This document shows positions 1 through 12,400 of a stretch of DNA of 64,000 nucleotides, one piece after another (the first letter of the stretch is position 1; the number at the start of each line of letters is the position of its first letter). The notes beneath the pieces were generated by a model, which made no database searches, was not told the origin of the DNA, and was given only the letters and a program-made list of their open reading frames with translations. Location of the stretch: NCBI GenBank assembly GCA_003260075.1, contig QLIY01000349.1, positions 1 through 64,000 on the forward strand. The letters are read 5' to 3'. Position numbers and translations under genes: made by a program. The stretch is from Phallusia mammillata (Eukaryota > Chordata > Ascidiacea > Phlebobranchia > Ascidiidae).

Positions 1-77
1 TGGATGAGCAATACTTGGTTATACATTATGCCTGGCAGCAATAGCTTATTTTACCACTATGTTGTTGTTTTATCCAG

Positions 78-107
78 GAATGCAATTTGGAAAATTATCT
101 GCGCCAA
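78..107 (+). pseudogene. truncated duplicate of the 176-247 exon
   Basis: The 30 nt repeat the start of the exon at 176 exactly, with the same acceptor, and then stop at a run of ten G (108-117). Sequence from about 20 to 107 is repeated at 119-206. This matches the contig-join artefacts elsewhere in the window better than a real exon duplication. Confidence 0.6.
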
Positions 108-175
108 GGGGGGGGGGCATACATTATTCCTGGCAGCAATAGCTTATTTTACCACTGTGTTGTTGTTTTATCCAG

Positions 176-247
176 GAATGCAATTTGGAAAATTATCTGC
201 GCCAAGAATATCTTCCTTCCCTCAATACGTCAACTCCAGTGATTGAC
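176..247 (+). CDS. internal exon of an unrecognised gene entering from the left edge
   Basis: The segment follows a pyrimidine-rich acceptor ending in ATCCAG and stops at a good donor (GAC then GTAAGT). It is 72 nt, open in phase 0 and encodes 24 residues beginning ECNLENYLRQEYLP and ending STPVID. Its phase fits the next two candidate exons at 472 and 624, which makes a chance ORF less likely. I do not recognise the protein. A truncated copy of the same exon lies at 78-107, cut by a ten-G run. Earlier exons are outside the window. Confidence 0.5.
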
Positions 248-471
248 GTAAGTTGTTTGTCAAATTTCTTTGTTTTTTATCCTTATTTGTGTGCATTAAG
301 ACTGGGATTAGCTCGGAACTGTCCATGCAGACCAGCGACCATTAAAAGCGTCTTAAATAAAAGATTGCAGTTGTTTTAGGAAAAAAACTGGATACCATTT
401 AAGCTGCTTTATATATATAGCTTTGTATTTTATTTCGAAATCCATTTAACTGTTTGTTAATTTTTTTGCAG

Positions 472-528
472 GAGTATTGTCAGGCCCTGAGAGAAATGAA
501 TTTAAAGCAATTTCGCTCTTACTTAAAG
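472..528 (+). CDS. penultimate exon of the left-edge gene
   Basis: A T-rich tract and TTTTGCAG precede a 57-nt open segment that ends AAG then GTAAAA. It encodes 19 residues, EYCQALREMNLKQFRSYLK, in phase 0 on both sides and so joins 176-247 without a frame change. The composition (charged, helix-prone) looks coding. No family is recognised. Confidence 0.5.
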
Positions 529-623
529 GTAAAACTCCATTTTCTAAATTTATTGCTAAAATTTTTTGGGGGTTTTCCCTTTGAGAAAAACTTAAAGGAA
601 AACGCAAAACATTTTTTTCGCAG

Positions 624-650
624 ATGTTTTTTACTCGAGCAAAGACGTGA
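624..650 (+). CDS. probable last coding exon of the left-edge gene
   Basis: It follows the acceptor TTTTTTTCGCAG. Reading on from the previous exon in phase 0 gives eight residues (MFFTRAKT) and a TGA stop at 648-650. The sequence after it looks non-coding and would be 3' UTR. I see no confident polyadenylation signal, so the 3' end is not placed. The evidence is only the splice site plus phase. Confidence 0.4.
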   Translation: MFFTRAKT

Positions 651-1505
651 TGTGAAGCAAAATCTTTGTGAACGGTGAAATACCCGATTTCGAAGACCTA
701 CACCTGTGCGATTCATTATTCGTGGACCGAATTAGTTCACCAGTTGCGTGGTTTTTATTTATTGCATATGGGCATTTCCGTCCTCCTTTAAGTTATGTCA
801 TTTTTTTAAATAAGAAAGTTCCTCTTTAATTTGGGAAACCCCCAATTACTGTTTAATGGTGACTTTAGGTTTTTACAGAAATTGTGTTTTTACGTCCTCT
901 TGGCATTGTTTACTTAAAGAATGTGTTTTTTCACACAAAACCCTTTAAAACTTATTTATACCGATGTAAAAATGGCAAAAATAACAAAAAATAATCATTT
1001 CCAAATTAAAGATGCAGCTACTAACGATAAAACAAATATAACACAAAGACCAAAAACGCAAAACGCACGAAAATGTTTTATTTTAATAACTCTAAAAAAG
1101 AAAAATTGTTACTTTTACAAACCACATAACAGCACGTCCACAAATATTGTACACTTAAACCAAAGAGACCTTTAGTTGTTTATCCATCCAAATATTACAG
1201 CAAACCTATGGTGCTCCTTCCAAAACCAAGTGTGTCAGTCATATGCAAATCAACTTGAAATTCGATGACAATTTAAGTAAATCCATTTGAAGCAAAACTA
1301 TAATTAACAAGGGCTGCGTTGACTAAAAATATAATTTTAAGGTTAAGACTCCACACTCGAAGAAAACGGTTATACCGCTAATGCAAACTTATCATTTGAA
1401 CATGCAATTATTTCATTGAAATATTTATTATACATAACCCATTAAAAATTTCATTTAATCTTTAACATGTATTTATTAGTACCAACATTTTTACCTACCC
1501 TAGTA
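651..1505. other. no gene seen; presumed 3' UTR and intergenic DNA
   Basis: AT-rich sequence with no supportable reading frame. The 84-residue ORF at 921-1175 is lysine- and asparagine-rich with no splice or family support. The end borders a MITE that starts at 1506. Confidence 0.5.
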
Positions 1506-1858
1506 TAGGCCTACCATACGTCCTCTTTTTGGAGGACATGTCCTCATTTTTAACGAAAAGCAAGTTGTCCTCCATGGACAATAAAATGCCCAAATGTCCT
1601 CTATTTTGAGTTTTCTGTATTTGCTAAATATCTAAATAACAATTGTGCCTTTTAAAAACCGGCAAAGAATGTGGGGTTTTAAATAAAATTAATAATGTGT
1701 AATAAGTTAAACTTTATCCAAATTGGACTATAATAAATGACTGCATAAAATTCGTCAAATATCTTGTGCCTTCATTTTCTTTGCGCACACAAGTAAGTGT
1801 TATTATTCTTTGTCGGGAATGTGTCCTCCTTTTTGGGGATGAAAATATGGTAGGCCTA
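1506..1858. mobile_element. hAT-like MITE with 8-bp target duplication
   Basis: The ends are inverted: TAGGCCTACCATA at the left and TATGGTAGGCCTA at the right. The direct repeat CCCTAGTA sits outside both ends (1498-1505 and 1859-1866), as for hAT-type insertion. Inside are repeated GTCCTC motifs and no coding capacity, so the element is non-autonomous. Confidence 0.8.
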
Positions 1859-1866
1859 CCCTAGTA

Positions 1867-4800
1867 AAACATAGTTACAAATGATTTTTAATGTGATAAG
1901 GCTTTAACTAATCAGCATCGGGTAATCCGGATCTTCGCCTAATCCGTACATTTGAAATCCAAGTGTCTCTGTGGGCCGCACAACTTTTAATCAATGGGCC
2001 CCATTTATCCCGCAGGCTGCAGGTTGCCCACCCCTGCCCTGACGTAAGATTAAACCATTTTGCCACACGATGTCGCTAAGGGGTTTGTAAAATTCCCTGA
2101 ATGTCGCAATCCTTTCGAAACAAGGCGTCATTACAATTACAAAGGGCCACTTTATTTATTAAAATGTGTGGCTCAAAGTTTCCCGGACTTTCCGAACTGC
2201 GTTGGCGTCGCGCCAAGGGTATTACGTCATCAAGTAGGGGGAATTCGACTTAAAAGTGATGCGTCGCTGTGAACCAAATGACTCAGCCTTTTTCCGATAG
2301 CCTTCTTTCAGTGTAACTCAAAAAATTGGAATTTTTTTATTTTGGTGGTTTACCGTACATTGTTTCCCAAAATATCTTTGTAACCGTGACATAGCAAATT
2401 CATATTTTTTGTCATTGCGGTATCACGTGGAGACCATTTCTGCCATTCTTTATGCATTAAATCGGGTATTTGGAAAAAAAGATATTGTCATTTCATACAT
2501 TTAACGCTTTTTGATAATTCTCTATTCAAAGTGGTTATAGTTCAACATAAAAAAAAAACAGTTTAACGCAGGACTTTAGACTTGGACGATGGACACAATT
2601 ATAAACTAAACAATTCCTATACTGCTTTAAACACCCTGCTTTGGATTACATAATTCAGTGGTTTCCAAACTTTTTGGCCCCGGCTTTAGTAAAATTTAAT
2701 TTGCGAGTTGTAAGTTGTAAACAAAAGTTCATTTGTACGGTAACAGCCGATTATAACAGCCTTTTTAACATAATTTAGTTTCCTAACGTCAATTAGATAA
2801 AAAATGATTCAATCACTTTGCAATAAAACAGGCAGCTCGACGGTGGACTCATTTGATCATATCATAACGCATTCGGGCGTTGCCCATAACACCAACAAAA
2901 TAACACTACAAATTTTGTCCCCAGTAAAATGTTTTCATGGCCTACAGTTTAGAAGCACTACTCCTAGGTACTTTTAACAACCTTAGGGAAAGACAAACAC
3001 TCCCTTAATGACTTTGACAGGTCACACAGAGGGCACATTTTTCACCAGTCGTTTCCACAGCGGGGGGGGGGACACTACTCCTAAGTACTTTTAACAACCT
3101 TAGGGAAAGACAAACACTCCCTTAATGACATTGACAGGTCACACAGAGGGCACATTTTTCACCAGTCGTTTCCACAGCCTTTGTAATTGGTAAGCAAACA
3201 CCACCAGGCCATGGGATTTTCCAACCAGTGGTTAAGGATTCAATGTCCCGCTAATGGTAGTAGCTTAGCCTACAGTACCAGCATTCAGTGGCTATCTATG
3301 CTTTGTGATATGAGTTCTTTCTTGACCCTTTCTGTCTTGTTAACCTCTTGACAGTTTTAAAATAGAATTTTCATACAACACTGATGTCGCATAGCCAAAA
3401 TAATGGGGGCTCATTTTTTTGCATTTTACCCCAAAATTGTGTTAAATTTTGCCCTATTTTTTAGCATGTTTCGTCTCAGTTGTGCATTTTTCTGTTTCAA
3501 AAGGTTTCTTTTAAAGTAGTGCTACCAGAAAAATACAAAATCTATTTGCAAACTCAAATTTTTAGTACATTTTGGAACCAAAAACTTGTTTTTTTATGTG
3601 ACCGTTTTGTTTCCAAACTACTGCTTTCAAACAAGAGTGAATAATGTCATTTGTGGTGACCAGCAAAATCGCAAATACTTCACGTATGTATTATCTGTGC
3701 TGAAGTATCGTCTTATTGTGCAATACGCGAAAAACACTAATATCTCGTTCCATGCGTCTTCCAAATGGCTGCAAACAGTTGCTAAAACTGAAATAGGAAA
3801 TCTGCACAATAATTCATTTTCTGTAATACTGCACCATCAAAAAAAAATTGTGCTAAAAAGTTTTTTTAAAGAATAACTTTTTTTACCTAACCTAAGTCGT
3901 TTTTGCAACTAGAAACATTTTTTTAAATTAGGTGCTGCCTAAATATCTAAAAAAGCAATTTTTAACATTACAAATACTAGTAGTCTAGCAGCAGTGTTTC
4001 CCAAAAACTTTTTGATCGTAAATCCTATTTAAAAAACGAAACTTAATTACCTTATGATCCAACTGACACTGTACCTTGGTGTGACGCAATTTGTTGCTTT
4101 GTGACGTATTTCGTTTTGGAATTTACAAGTGTTTGTGACGTCATGACTGAAATTTCGGAGTGTGAGGTGTTGGCATTGGTTATTTTTTATGTGGCCTGAA
4201 CGTTTTTGTGTTTTCAATTTTGTTATGTGGACTTCATAAAACGATTCAAATCGAATTATTTGTGGATGTTTTTTTCTTTGTGCAATTAGTGGTTTAGTTC
4301 AGGCTTATTGCGAGATAGTATACCGATTGGAAGTAATATATAGATTTGGCGAGTGTACGATTGAAAAACAGTACAGTCAGGGCAGTACTATACTATTTTT
4401 TGCCAATGACTTTCTAAACAAACTAATATCCCCCCTATGTAGTGATATAAGTGTCATAACATTTAAAAACCTCAAGCTATTTTTTTGATAAATAAGTATC
4501 AAAAACGTGTTTAAAAAAGGTGTAAAAACGTTATATCAATAAAAGAGAAAAAACACGTATGCAGTTTTGAGCAAGGCCAAAATTGCCCCTAATGAGGTGT
4601 CAAATGGGCTTCAAAATATTCAAATAAAACACGTATTATATATTTGGGTCGCATTTTGAAATAATGATACCTATATTGACAAATATATCATTATTTTTGT
4701 AACACTACTGCGAAAATACATTTTTCAATGCAGCAAACTATATTTTGTACATCATGCTAGCTTGCATAAGCTTCTTGCAAATTTTGTTCATCAAAAGGCG

Positions 4801-6448
4801 CAATGGAATCCCCCAAAAGCCAATGTTTCAAAAAAATCCCCAACAATTAACCACATGTCACTCACTGTAAAGAGCGTAGACGGCAAATAACCTCAATTAA
4901 TGTCACAGGGAAGAATCTCATTCAGGCCTTTTCTTGCTAAATTGGCTTGAAGCACTCGGAACCCTTTCAAGAAATCACTAAAGTCTTTTCCACGCTTTGC
5001 TGACTCAAAAGCACGGAATATCTTTAATTGAATTTAAGTCCTTTTTCATTTCAGTTACGTCTCGCTGGAAGCACGTTATGTAGCTAAATGACAATTTGCG
5101 AGACGTTTTGCAGTCATAGAATGTTTTCGTATTGTTGTGTCAACAAAGTTTATTGTTGTTTCAACTTTTCATTGTTGTGCAACTGTAAGCCACCATTCTA
5201 TAGAATTTGCAGGGTATTATTAAGTTCCAGTATTAGCTCATAGACTGCCCTGCTAAAGATTGGAATGGACCTCAGGTACATGTTCATTACAGGCAAATTA
5301 AGGGAATTAGGCATTGTGACAAACAAAATTGTAAAAAAATAAGTAAACGCAACAAGTTTGTTTTGACAGTGTACGCTAAAAAAGGCTTTTACTATTGTTA
5401 CAAAAGCTGGTATCTATAAACTGTATCAATCCGAAACAAAATGCTGTATGTTGTTAGGATATGTGACCAAAAGTAACCCTTGGTTTCTTTGTTGTTGTAC
5501 AAAAACATTGACAACATAAGAGGGGTGTATACATAAAACTGCTAAACGCGTTGTTGGCGAAACAGCAAGGCAACTATGTATTTAACACCACTCGCATAGG
5601 GCATAAACAACTGAATTGTTTGCCTTATGGCTCGATAGCAAACCGCCCATTCATTTAAGTTTCGGTTGCCAGTTTAGTTGCGGGCTGCGGGTCATGCGTT
5701 CTAATGGAACGAAGGGCGTGTGTTTTGTATTTGAAACGGCTCCATAGTCAAATCCAGTTGCTCCATAATGGTCCTTTTGAGGAAATTCTTGGTGAATTTA
5801 TCTGGCATTGTGTATTTTTGAGGACACATTGTTTTGTGATAAGGCTAGGTATTTTTGCAGCTGCAGCGTTTGTAGTGTTGTTAAAAGAGGAGCTTTTAAC
5901 CATGTTTGTTGCACATAGTTTGCAAATGCAAAAGTATGGTAAGGGCATTGGCTTTGCCTTGCATTCTTCATAAGTGTTTTAATAGCGAAGCCAAGAGCAG
6001 TATTTTCACGTCTTTTTAAAAGTGGTATTTTGCAATCTTATTTACTTTTCATGGTAGCTGTTTAGTAGGAGTATTTGCTTTGTTTTGCGTATTTCGTATA
6101 CGAGATAATACCGAGGCCAAAGCTTTGCGTACTCTGTAAGAAAACGTGGTAACTGTTGTCTGTTTTCTAGTACAGCTAATATGGTCACAAGAAACAACTG
6201 CAGTGCTATTACAGCGAAGTTTACAACCAGAGCGCACGACTGGCCTAGAAAGCGACTAATGATAATATTTACTGACTTTCTTTACGACTTATAAGAGTGG
6301 TCTTAGGAGGAAATCTTTTCCATTCAGGAATTTGTGCTTTTAGGAGGGTAAGGCCATTTCTACATGTGGCTTAATTGTTAAAATGGTCTTTAGATTCGAT
6401 AGCGGGGTCCTTATTGTCCATGTTGGACCCTATTCTATATGATTTAAC
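1867..6448. other. intergenic, repeat fragments only
   Basis: No supportable gene. At 1905-1950 there is a fragment of the pogo/Tigger-like MITE seen at 28135. Single degenerate hAT ends occur near 2657 (CAGTGGTTTCCAAAC) and 3993. A tandem copy around a ten-G run lies at 2956-3179. ORFs at 2060, 3586 and 5704 lack splice context or recognisable motifs. Confidence 0.5.
2956..3179. repeat. direct duplication around ten-G run (3062-3071)
   Basis: About 105 bp before the G run is repeated after it with a few substitutions (for example CTAGGTAC against CTAAGTAC). The run is exactly ten G. Read as two unmerged alleles or overlapping contig ends. Confidence 0.75.
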
Positions 6449-6737
6449 TGTTAAATGGTTCCCAACCATTTTTGTGACATTCCTCCCTTGGCACATTTTC
6501 GAACTATTCATTCCTCCCCATAAGACGAAAAACAAATATAACATAAAGAATTATAGCAATTTGAAATAGACCTTATAATTGGGGATGTCCATTTTAGAAT
6601 CCTTTACAACCGGATCTAAATTATAATGGACTATGTATTTACAAAAATATTCTGTAACATTTCTAATGTATTTTTTTTACAGTTTTTGAAATTTCTTCCC
6701 TGAACTCATAAAATTCCTCCCCGGTTAGGAACCACTG
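6449..6737. mobile_element. hAT-like MITE (GGTTCCCAACC ends)
   Basis: The left end reads AAATGGTTCCCAACC and the right end GGTTAGGAACCACTG. Same family as 47271-47487, sharing the 'ATTCCTCC...GGTTAGGAACCACTG' end. Borders are approximate and I do not see a clean 8-bp target duplication. No coding capacity. Confidence 0.55.
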
Positions 6738-7245
6738 ATTTATAGTAACGCATACATGTTTAAATTTACTAACTGAGGGTTTCGTCAAAAATCGGAAACC
6801 GCTGACTTAAACAAAAGAAGACATGGTTGGTTTAGTGGGGGATTTCCCTAGGTAAAAATTGGTTTTATCGTCGAGAGATAAGTTTTGCTTGTAAAAGGTG
6901 GAACGTGTGTTTTAGTGAATAACACGATGCTTTGTTTGGTGACCTAGATTTAAACCGTGCCAGCAGTTTCACCCTAAATTGAACCGGCGATACCATAGTT
7001 TCGCCTGGTCGAAATAATTCAAGTAAACGACATATTTACTAAGGACATTTCTTCAAACCTGTAAAATTTGATTGTAAACATTAATACGTACCTTCTGAAT
7101 AGTTGGGTTACATTTGGGTAAATGTTTAGTTGATTGAAAATAGGCACTTGTTTGCAAACACATTTTGGGTGTACAATTTATCAGTATATGACAATTTAAA
7201 AGGTATTTAGATGTTAATGTAAAAGCATTAAGCCAGTAAATGATA

Positions 7246-7275
7246 AGCTGCAGACAATGCACAATGTTTTGACCC
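7246..7275 (-). ncRNA. half hammerhead (family A), left arm of an inverted pair
   Basis: Read on the minus strand it holds GGUC, then AAAAC in place of GAAAC, a short stem-loop, GUC and UGCAGC. This is the 3' half of family A. The CUGAUGA half is missing. It faces the fuller copy at 7338-7389, giving a broken head-to-head pair. Confidence 0.55.
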
Positions 7276-7337
7276 ATGTTACTCCCAACAAACTGGATTG
7301 TCGTTGGATACTATAGCCAATGCGGCCTCTTGTCACC

Positions 7338-7389
7338 AGCTGCACTTATGAGCCCTTGTAGGTCGAAACAGTGTGCACTGCCCTGCAGC
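7338..7389 (+). ncRNA. degenerate hammerhead ribozyme-like element, family A
   Basis: The order is AGCUGCA (stem I), CUUAUGA in place of CUGAUGA, a CCUUGUAGG stem II hairpin, GAAA, the CAGU/ACUG stem III with a GUGC loop, and UGCAGC closing stem I. The G5 to U change and GCC in place of GUC at the cleavage site predict no activity. It overlaps a 127-codon minus ORF that I reject as coding. Confidence 0.6.
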
Positions 7390-7802
7390 ATATTGTTTTG
7401 ATGTTTTCACATTTTTTGTGCCACCATAACCAAGAAAAACAAACCGCCTTGGCAAAAATACCCCAATTTTTGTGCGGTACTTTGCTATCTCAATGGTTCT
7501 CTGGGTTTTCCAAACCAGCAGTTCTTGTAAGGGCATGAACTCGTTTCCTGTACAGATGTTGAAACGCTGTGGTAGAAAGGTGCATTCCGATGGATATTTT
7601 GGGAGTTCTTTTCCGTGTTCCCCACCCTTGTCAACTGATGTGGTTTTTCCTTTTCCCGATGCTAAAATGGTAAAACGGTTGTTGAAAAGGTCACTAATTG
7701 CGATGATGCTGCCCATTCTAAGCTATCTTAAGCTCACGCACATACATAATTAATGTTCACCTTCATTCAGTTTATTTGTTTCTCTTAGTAAAGGTTGAAA
7801 AT

Positions 7803-8090
7803 CAGTGTTTCTCAACTTTTTAAGCACGCGGCGCATTAAACAACTAAAATTTCTTTCCGCAGCACACTTCGTAAGTAAACATAACAAAAGTTGTCCAAAT
7901 AATTTTGTTTTTCAACTTTATTGTGTGGTGGGTAAAGATGCTTTACATTACCAATAACAAAAATATGAGCTTCGAAACGTTGTCATGCACACCAGTATTT
8001 CGTGGGGGGGGGGTGTTTGGCACTTTAAAACATGGAATATTTCGCGGCATACTTCGAAGTCTCTCACGGCACACACTTAGAGAAATACTG
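7803..8090. mobile_element. hAT-like MITE, interrupted by ten G
   Basis: CAGTGTTTCTCAACTTTTTAA at the left faces GAGAAATACTG at the right, and inside both ends are GCGGC and GCACAC motifs of opposite polarity. A run of ten G at 8004-8013 lies inside without an obvious flanking duplication. No intact target duplication was found. Confidence 0.45.
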
Positions 8091-8133
8091 GTTTAAATAG
8101 TAGCATCAGAAATTTATTTTGACCCTATACAAA

Positions 8134-8275
8134 CATTTTTTAAAGGTATAGGTTTATAAAGATGTTTAATTTATAAAATCGTCTAAGGGCTTTTAGGTGG
8201 GGGGGGGGACATTTTTTAAAGGTATGGTTTATAAAGATGTTTAATTTATAAAATCGTCTAAGGGCTTTTAGGTTA
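8134..8275. repeat. direct duplication around ten-G run (8199-8208)
   Basis: About 65 bp (starting ACATTTTTTAAAGGTAT, ending GGGCTTTTAGG) occurs on both sides of the G run with a 2-nt difference. Probable unmerged contig ends. Confidence 0.7.
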
Positions 8276-8459
8276 GTTTAACAAAAAAAACTGAAATTGC
8301 AAAACAAAAATAAAAGGACGAAAAATTTGTGCCTAAATCTAATACACATTTTCTTCAACTTTTCTCAATATAGGTTGACCAAAGAAAAAATCCCAGATCA
8401 AACAAAAATGCGTTTTTTACACCTTAACTGATTTCTGTTCAAAAAGCACTCAAGTACCC

Positions 8460-8500
8460 TTCGATGGGTTTCGAACCAAGGTCCTTGTGACTTCACACCC
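8460..8500 (-). mobile_element. tRNA-like SINE remnant
   Basis: The segment GGGTTTCGAACCAAGGTCC is close to an RNA polymerase III B box and T arm when read on the minus strand. No A box or body can be followed with confidence, so this is a weak call. Confidence 0.3.
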
Positions 8501-8852
8501 ACAAATGACAACACAATGTAGTTTCCGCTGTCAGTCATGTACGCACTTTGTCCTACTTCCCTATTGAAACCTAATACAAACTGGGGCGTTATTGGTTCCG
8601 CATTTTAGGCATCGAAAATCTAGTCGTGCAGAAGTACACAGCGACATATGACTTTACTCTATGTAACATATCGACTGTATTAGTGTTACCTTTCTTAAAT
8701 CAAAGGTTTTTCAAGGTCTGTTTCTCATATGCTTGTTCCTAATTAAGCTAAATTTGTCTTAGCTTAGGTCACCACAAGCCTAACATTCAACACTCTCTAA
8801 TGCAGATAAAACAAATCTTAATTTTTGCGATTTGGTTGTACTAGTACTAGAC

Positions 8853-9229
8853 CAGGGGTTCCCAAACTTTTTTGGTCTGTGGCCCAAATGTCTATTTAAT
8901 TAGCGATTCGTGGCTCACCACGTACTGTAAATTTGGGCACAAAAAAATAACTCAAAAACAGGCGAAATGGTTTCTAGCAATTTATTAAACAAAAAAAACT
9001 CAAAAACAGGCGAAATGGTTTCTAGCAATTTGTTTTTAATGAGATACATGCTCCTGAAATTTGGCTACAAGATTCGTAATTCTTTGCAAACTTTACGTTT
9101 TTCAAAACAAAGCGCATTATAATCCACAGTAGAACAAAACAGTAGAATCTGTTCAAATGGCTCTGTGGCCCATTGGAAATGTCTTGGTGGCCTAGTACTG
9201 GGCCATGGCCCACAGTTTGGGAACCACTG
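8853..9229. mobile_element. hAT-like MITE with CAG(G/T)GGTTCCCAAAC ends
   Basis: CAGGGGTTCCCAAACTTTT at the left is the inverted partner of CAGTTTGGGAACCACTG at the right, and inside both ends are GGCCCA motifs. Internally a 40-bp stretch (CTCAAAAACAGGCGAAATGG core) is repeated at 8950 and 8999. The flanks share CTAGAC/TTAGAC, a partly decayed target duplication. Confidence 0.65.
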
Positions 9230-9231
9230 TT

Positions 9232-9436
9232 AGACAGTGCTGGATTAACCAAGTAGGCACGTACCTACAGGCCAGTCAAAAATCCAGGCCACTTTAAATG
9301 ATTTGGCAACATTGATAATTCTAACAGTATTTGNAGACAGTGCTGGATTAACCAAGTAGGCACGTACCTACAGGCCAGTCAAAAATCCAGGCCACTTTAA
9401 ATGATTTGGCAACACTGATAATTCTAACAGTATTTG
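9232..9436. repeat. 103-bp direct duplication around a single N (9334)
   Basis: The block starting AGACAGTGCTGGATTAACC and ending CTAACAGTATTTG is present on both sides of the N, differing at only one or two positions. A lone N with a repeated flank is the mark of an overlap that a scaffolder did not merge. The block itself looks like one end of another MITE. Confidence 0.75.
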
Positions 9437-12400
9437 AACTGTGTGACTGCAATAAGTGTTTGGTTTGCATTGAAATATCGTTGACCGAAAGTTCATGTCC
9501 TTTACTGCAGAAGTCGCAGACGTACCAAAACCCTTTCGTGTGACACTAAACTTTCTTTCAAAAGAAAGTTGATCTAGTGTCCAGCTAAAATGATGTATTA
9601 GTCCATTGTGTTGTTAGGTATGGGTTTGAAAATTGGTTCTTTCTTACACATTTTAACAGGTTTGATTAGGTTACACCTAAACTGCTTATGTTCGTACTTT
9701 TACGCTAGCAGTTTAATATCTTAGTTCATGTTGTATTGATGGGTAAATCATTCCCTGCACAGCCAATGGTGTTCTTATGGTCATCGTTAAATAGCAAAAA
9801 TGTTGTTGTGTGTAATACAAAGTGCTCAAACATTTAGCAATTTTAGGATATTTATTCATTTCTATGTAAGGTTACAATCCATTAAAGGCATGTATGTGTA
9901 CTAATAAGCTATTGCTGCTCGTTTATGTATGTGTACACTGGTGAAGTATTGCTGTGTAGCTGCGCAGACTAAAGGGAGTTCCCCCTGCTATAAATAGATC
10001 TGGGAAATTTTGGAACGTTTTGATTGTTGAGCTGGAGAGCAGCGATGCGTTGTGCTTATGTCTGTTACTCTGTTTGCCTTTTGTACACACAGCTAGCAAG
10101 CTTGCTGGCTTGTTTGCAGAGCAAGTTGCTAGAAATTTTGCAAAGATCACATACCTTTTATATTGCTGCAATGCAAACATAGAAATAGCTTGAAGTATAT
10201 TACATAATGAAGTATACAGACGTTTTAATATTAGCGAAATGTTATGTTTAGTATCCAGGCAACCAGTCTACCTTGTTTAATGGGATTAAACCAGTTCTGC
10301 CAGGCCCTTTGTGTAGGCATAGCGGTTAAAAAGCAGAAGATTGCATGGTTTTCTTTGGTTCTATGATGAAGCGTTATGTAATGACAGTGAAACACTTGTC
10401 AGTGCTTGGAGTTTAATGCAATGTAGTAAAATAAACTTTGGTGGTGTTACTCATTTTTTACTTCAGGGTTTGATAAATGCAGGCGGTATCTAAAGGCAGT
10501 GAAAAAATCATATGTAACACCCCCCGTGCAAAAGAAGTGTAAACTATGGTACCCTTTGATACGGGTTAGTCGAGTATATATTTGCACTTTGAAGAATTAT
10601 ATTGATATACATGCCAACCTTATAGCACAAATGCAAACCCCCAATAAGTGGTGCAGTGAATTTGGAATGCAAATGTTACGCTTTGCAGAAGACTAACCAC
10701 AGAATATTTTCCCTAAAAGGTTCACACCGCTGAAAAAACTGACAGCAAAACGGGAACCAAACGCGCTTTTTTTCCTCCACGCTTTTTCGGTTCCTCTTTT
10801 GAAAGTGCAACGCACAAAGGTTCTGTAAAGCTAGGTTGCAAAACCGTTAGCAAAACAAATAAAATCTGCAATGTTGTATGCGACATATACTTTTGATAAG
10901 CTTGATGTATTTGATACAGTTCAAAAGGCTTTTGCCCTTTTGCTTTGGTGTTGCTTAGTCCTATTGTACAACGTGTTGCATCATCACAATTTGTGTGTGA
11001 CGTACCTATTGCGTGATAGGCTGACGTCACGCGTAGGCTTGTACTTTGAAAATGGAATTTATACCTTTTTACGCTTTACAGTTATTTGACGTTGCTGCAA
11101 ATATATCAAGCCTATTTCTATTATGGCGTAGTATTACGTCATCGGTGATGTAATATTTGCTTGCCATTGCGTGTTTTGGACATCACCACAAGGTAGGAAT
11201 GTGGGGGGAGTCGAAAAACGGATAACGGGTTTCGATAGTGGAGGTGTTCTACTGGCTTCGACGGGAATCGAAACTCTATGCTATGGTGTAAGATGATTTA
11301 AGAAATCGAAATGTTTTTCCACGCTAGACCAGATTGCGTAAACGGCATAGTATGTCTAAATATGGCTTTCAAACCATTAAACACTTAGATTTTTTTACAA
11401 GTTTCGCCGAGGTTTAGAAAGCATTTTAATACAAAATGGATCATTCTAGAAGTTGATGTGAGTTTGTACATAGGAAACTGCCCCAAGCACTATAGGCAGA
11501 GATTGTAGAACTTAACATTTTTTTGTTTTTTCTAATCCAAACCGAGCAGCATTTGTTTGTTTTGTCGATATTTTTGCGCCACTTTAGTATAAATTGCTAT
11601 TTTTTTGCAATATCTTGTTTTTTGTTCATCTAGCTTCAGTAGCAGGTTTTAGCAGCACTGCAGTATGAGTTGTTTACGTTTTTGTTGTTGTGGACCCATA
11701 CGATCTCTATGAGACCCCCGTACAGTGACGTATGTAGGTTTTCCCCCAACGACAGCGGTATTGTTGCAGAGCGCTTAGGCATGAAGTAATTTTACGAGCC
11801 TGTGTTGTTTTGCAACAAAACTTTCGTTTTTTTCTTGAATCGATTTTGTTTCTGCTATAGAGTCGTAAACGGGTCAGAAATTGAGACCCAAACCGTAACG
11901 TACGATCCCACAACTTGTTTGTTTAAAATAAGACCCAAATTAGTCTTAGCAATTATAGTTAAGGGAAATTCCAAAACAAATTAAGCCTAGTTTTTGCAAA
12001 AATTTAAGCCTTAACCCAATTAGTCTAAACGCAGACTCGAAAAGCCCCCTTTTTTTCCTAAAATTCTTTGCAGTTAATGCACTTAATAAACAAAATTATT
12101 TGTAAAACTAATACGATGTACGTTTGTAAAACTAAGACTAGATCATGAGTTAAACATTTTTTCTTTTCTTGGTCGCCTGCGCCGCTTAGTGGAAAAATCC
12201 CTTTCAGCAGCGAAAAAAGGCGAGGATTTTTTTCCAATTTCTGCGGCCTAAAACACACTGCAATTTCATGTTCCTGGATATATACTATAGGTCGGGTTGC
12301 CTTTGTTGGTGATATTTAACATAATTTTTTATGTATACGCCATTTTGTGCTGGAACACAGCTCTAAATCAAGATATAAAGGCTTAAAATGCTGCTAGCTG

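Noticed and set aside
7333..7716. 127-codon minus-strand ORF
   Set aside because: Longest non-TBK1 ORF, but at this base composition one or two ORFs of this length are expected by chance in 64 kb over six frames. Its 3' end runs into a hammerhead repeat and no domain is visible.
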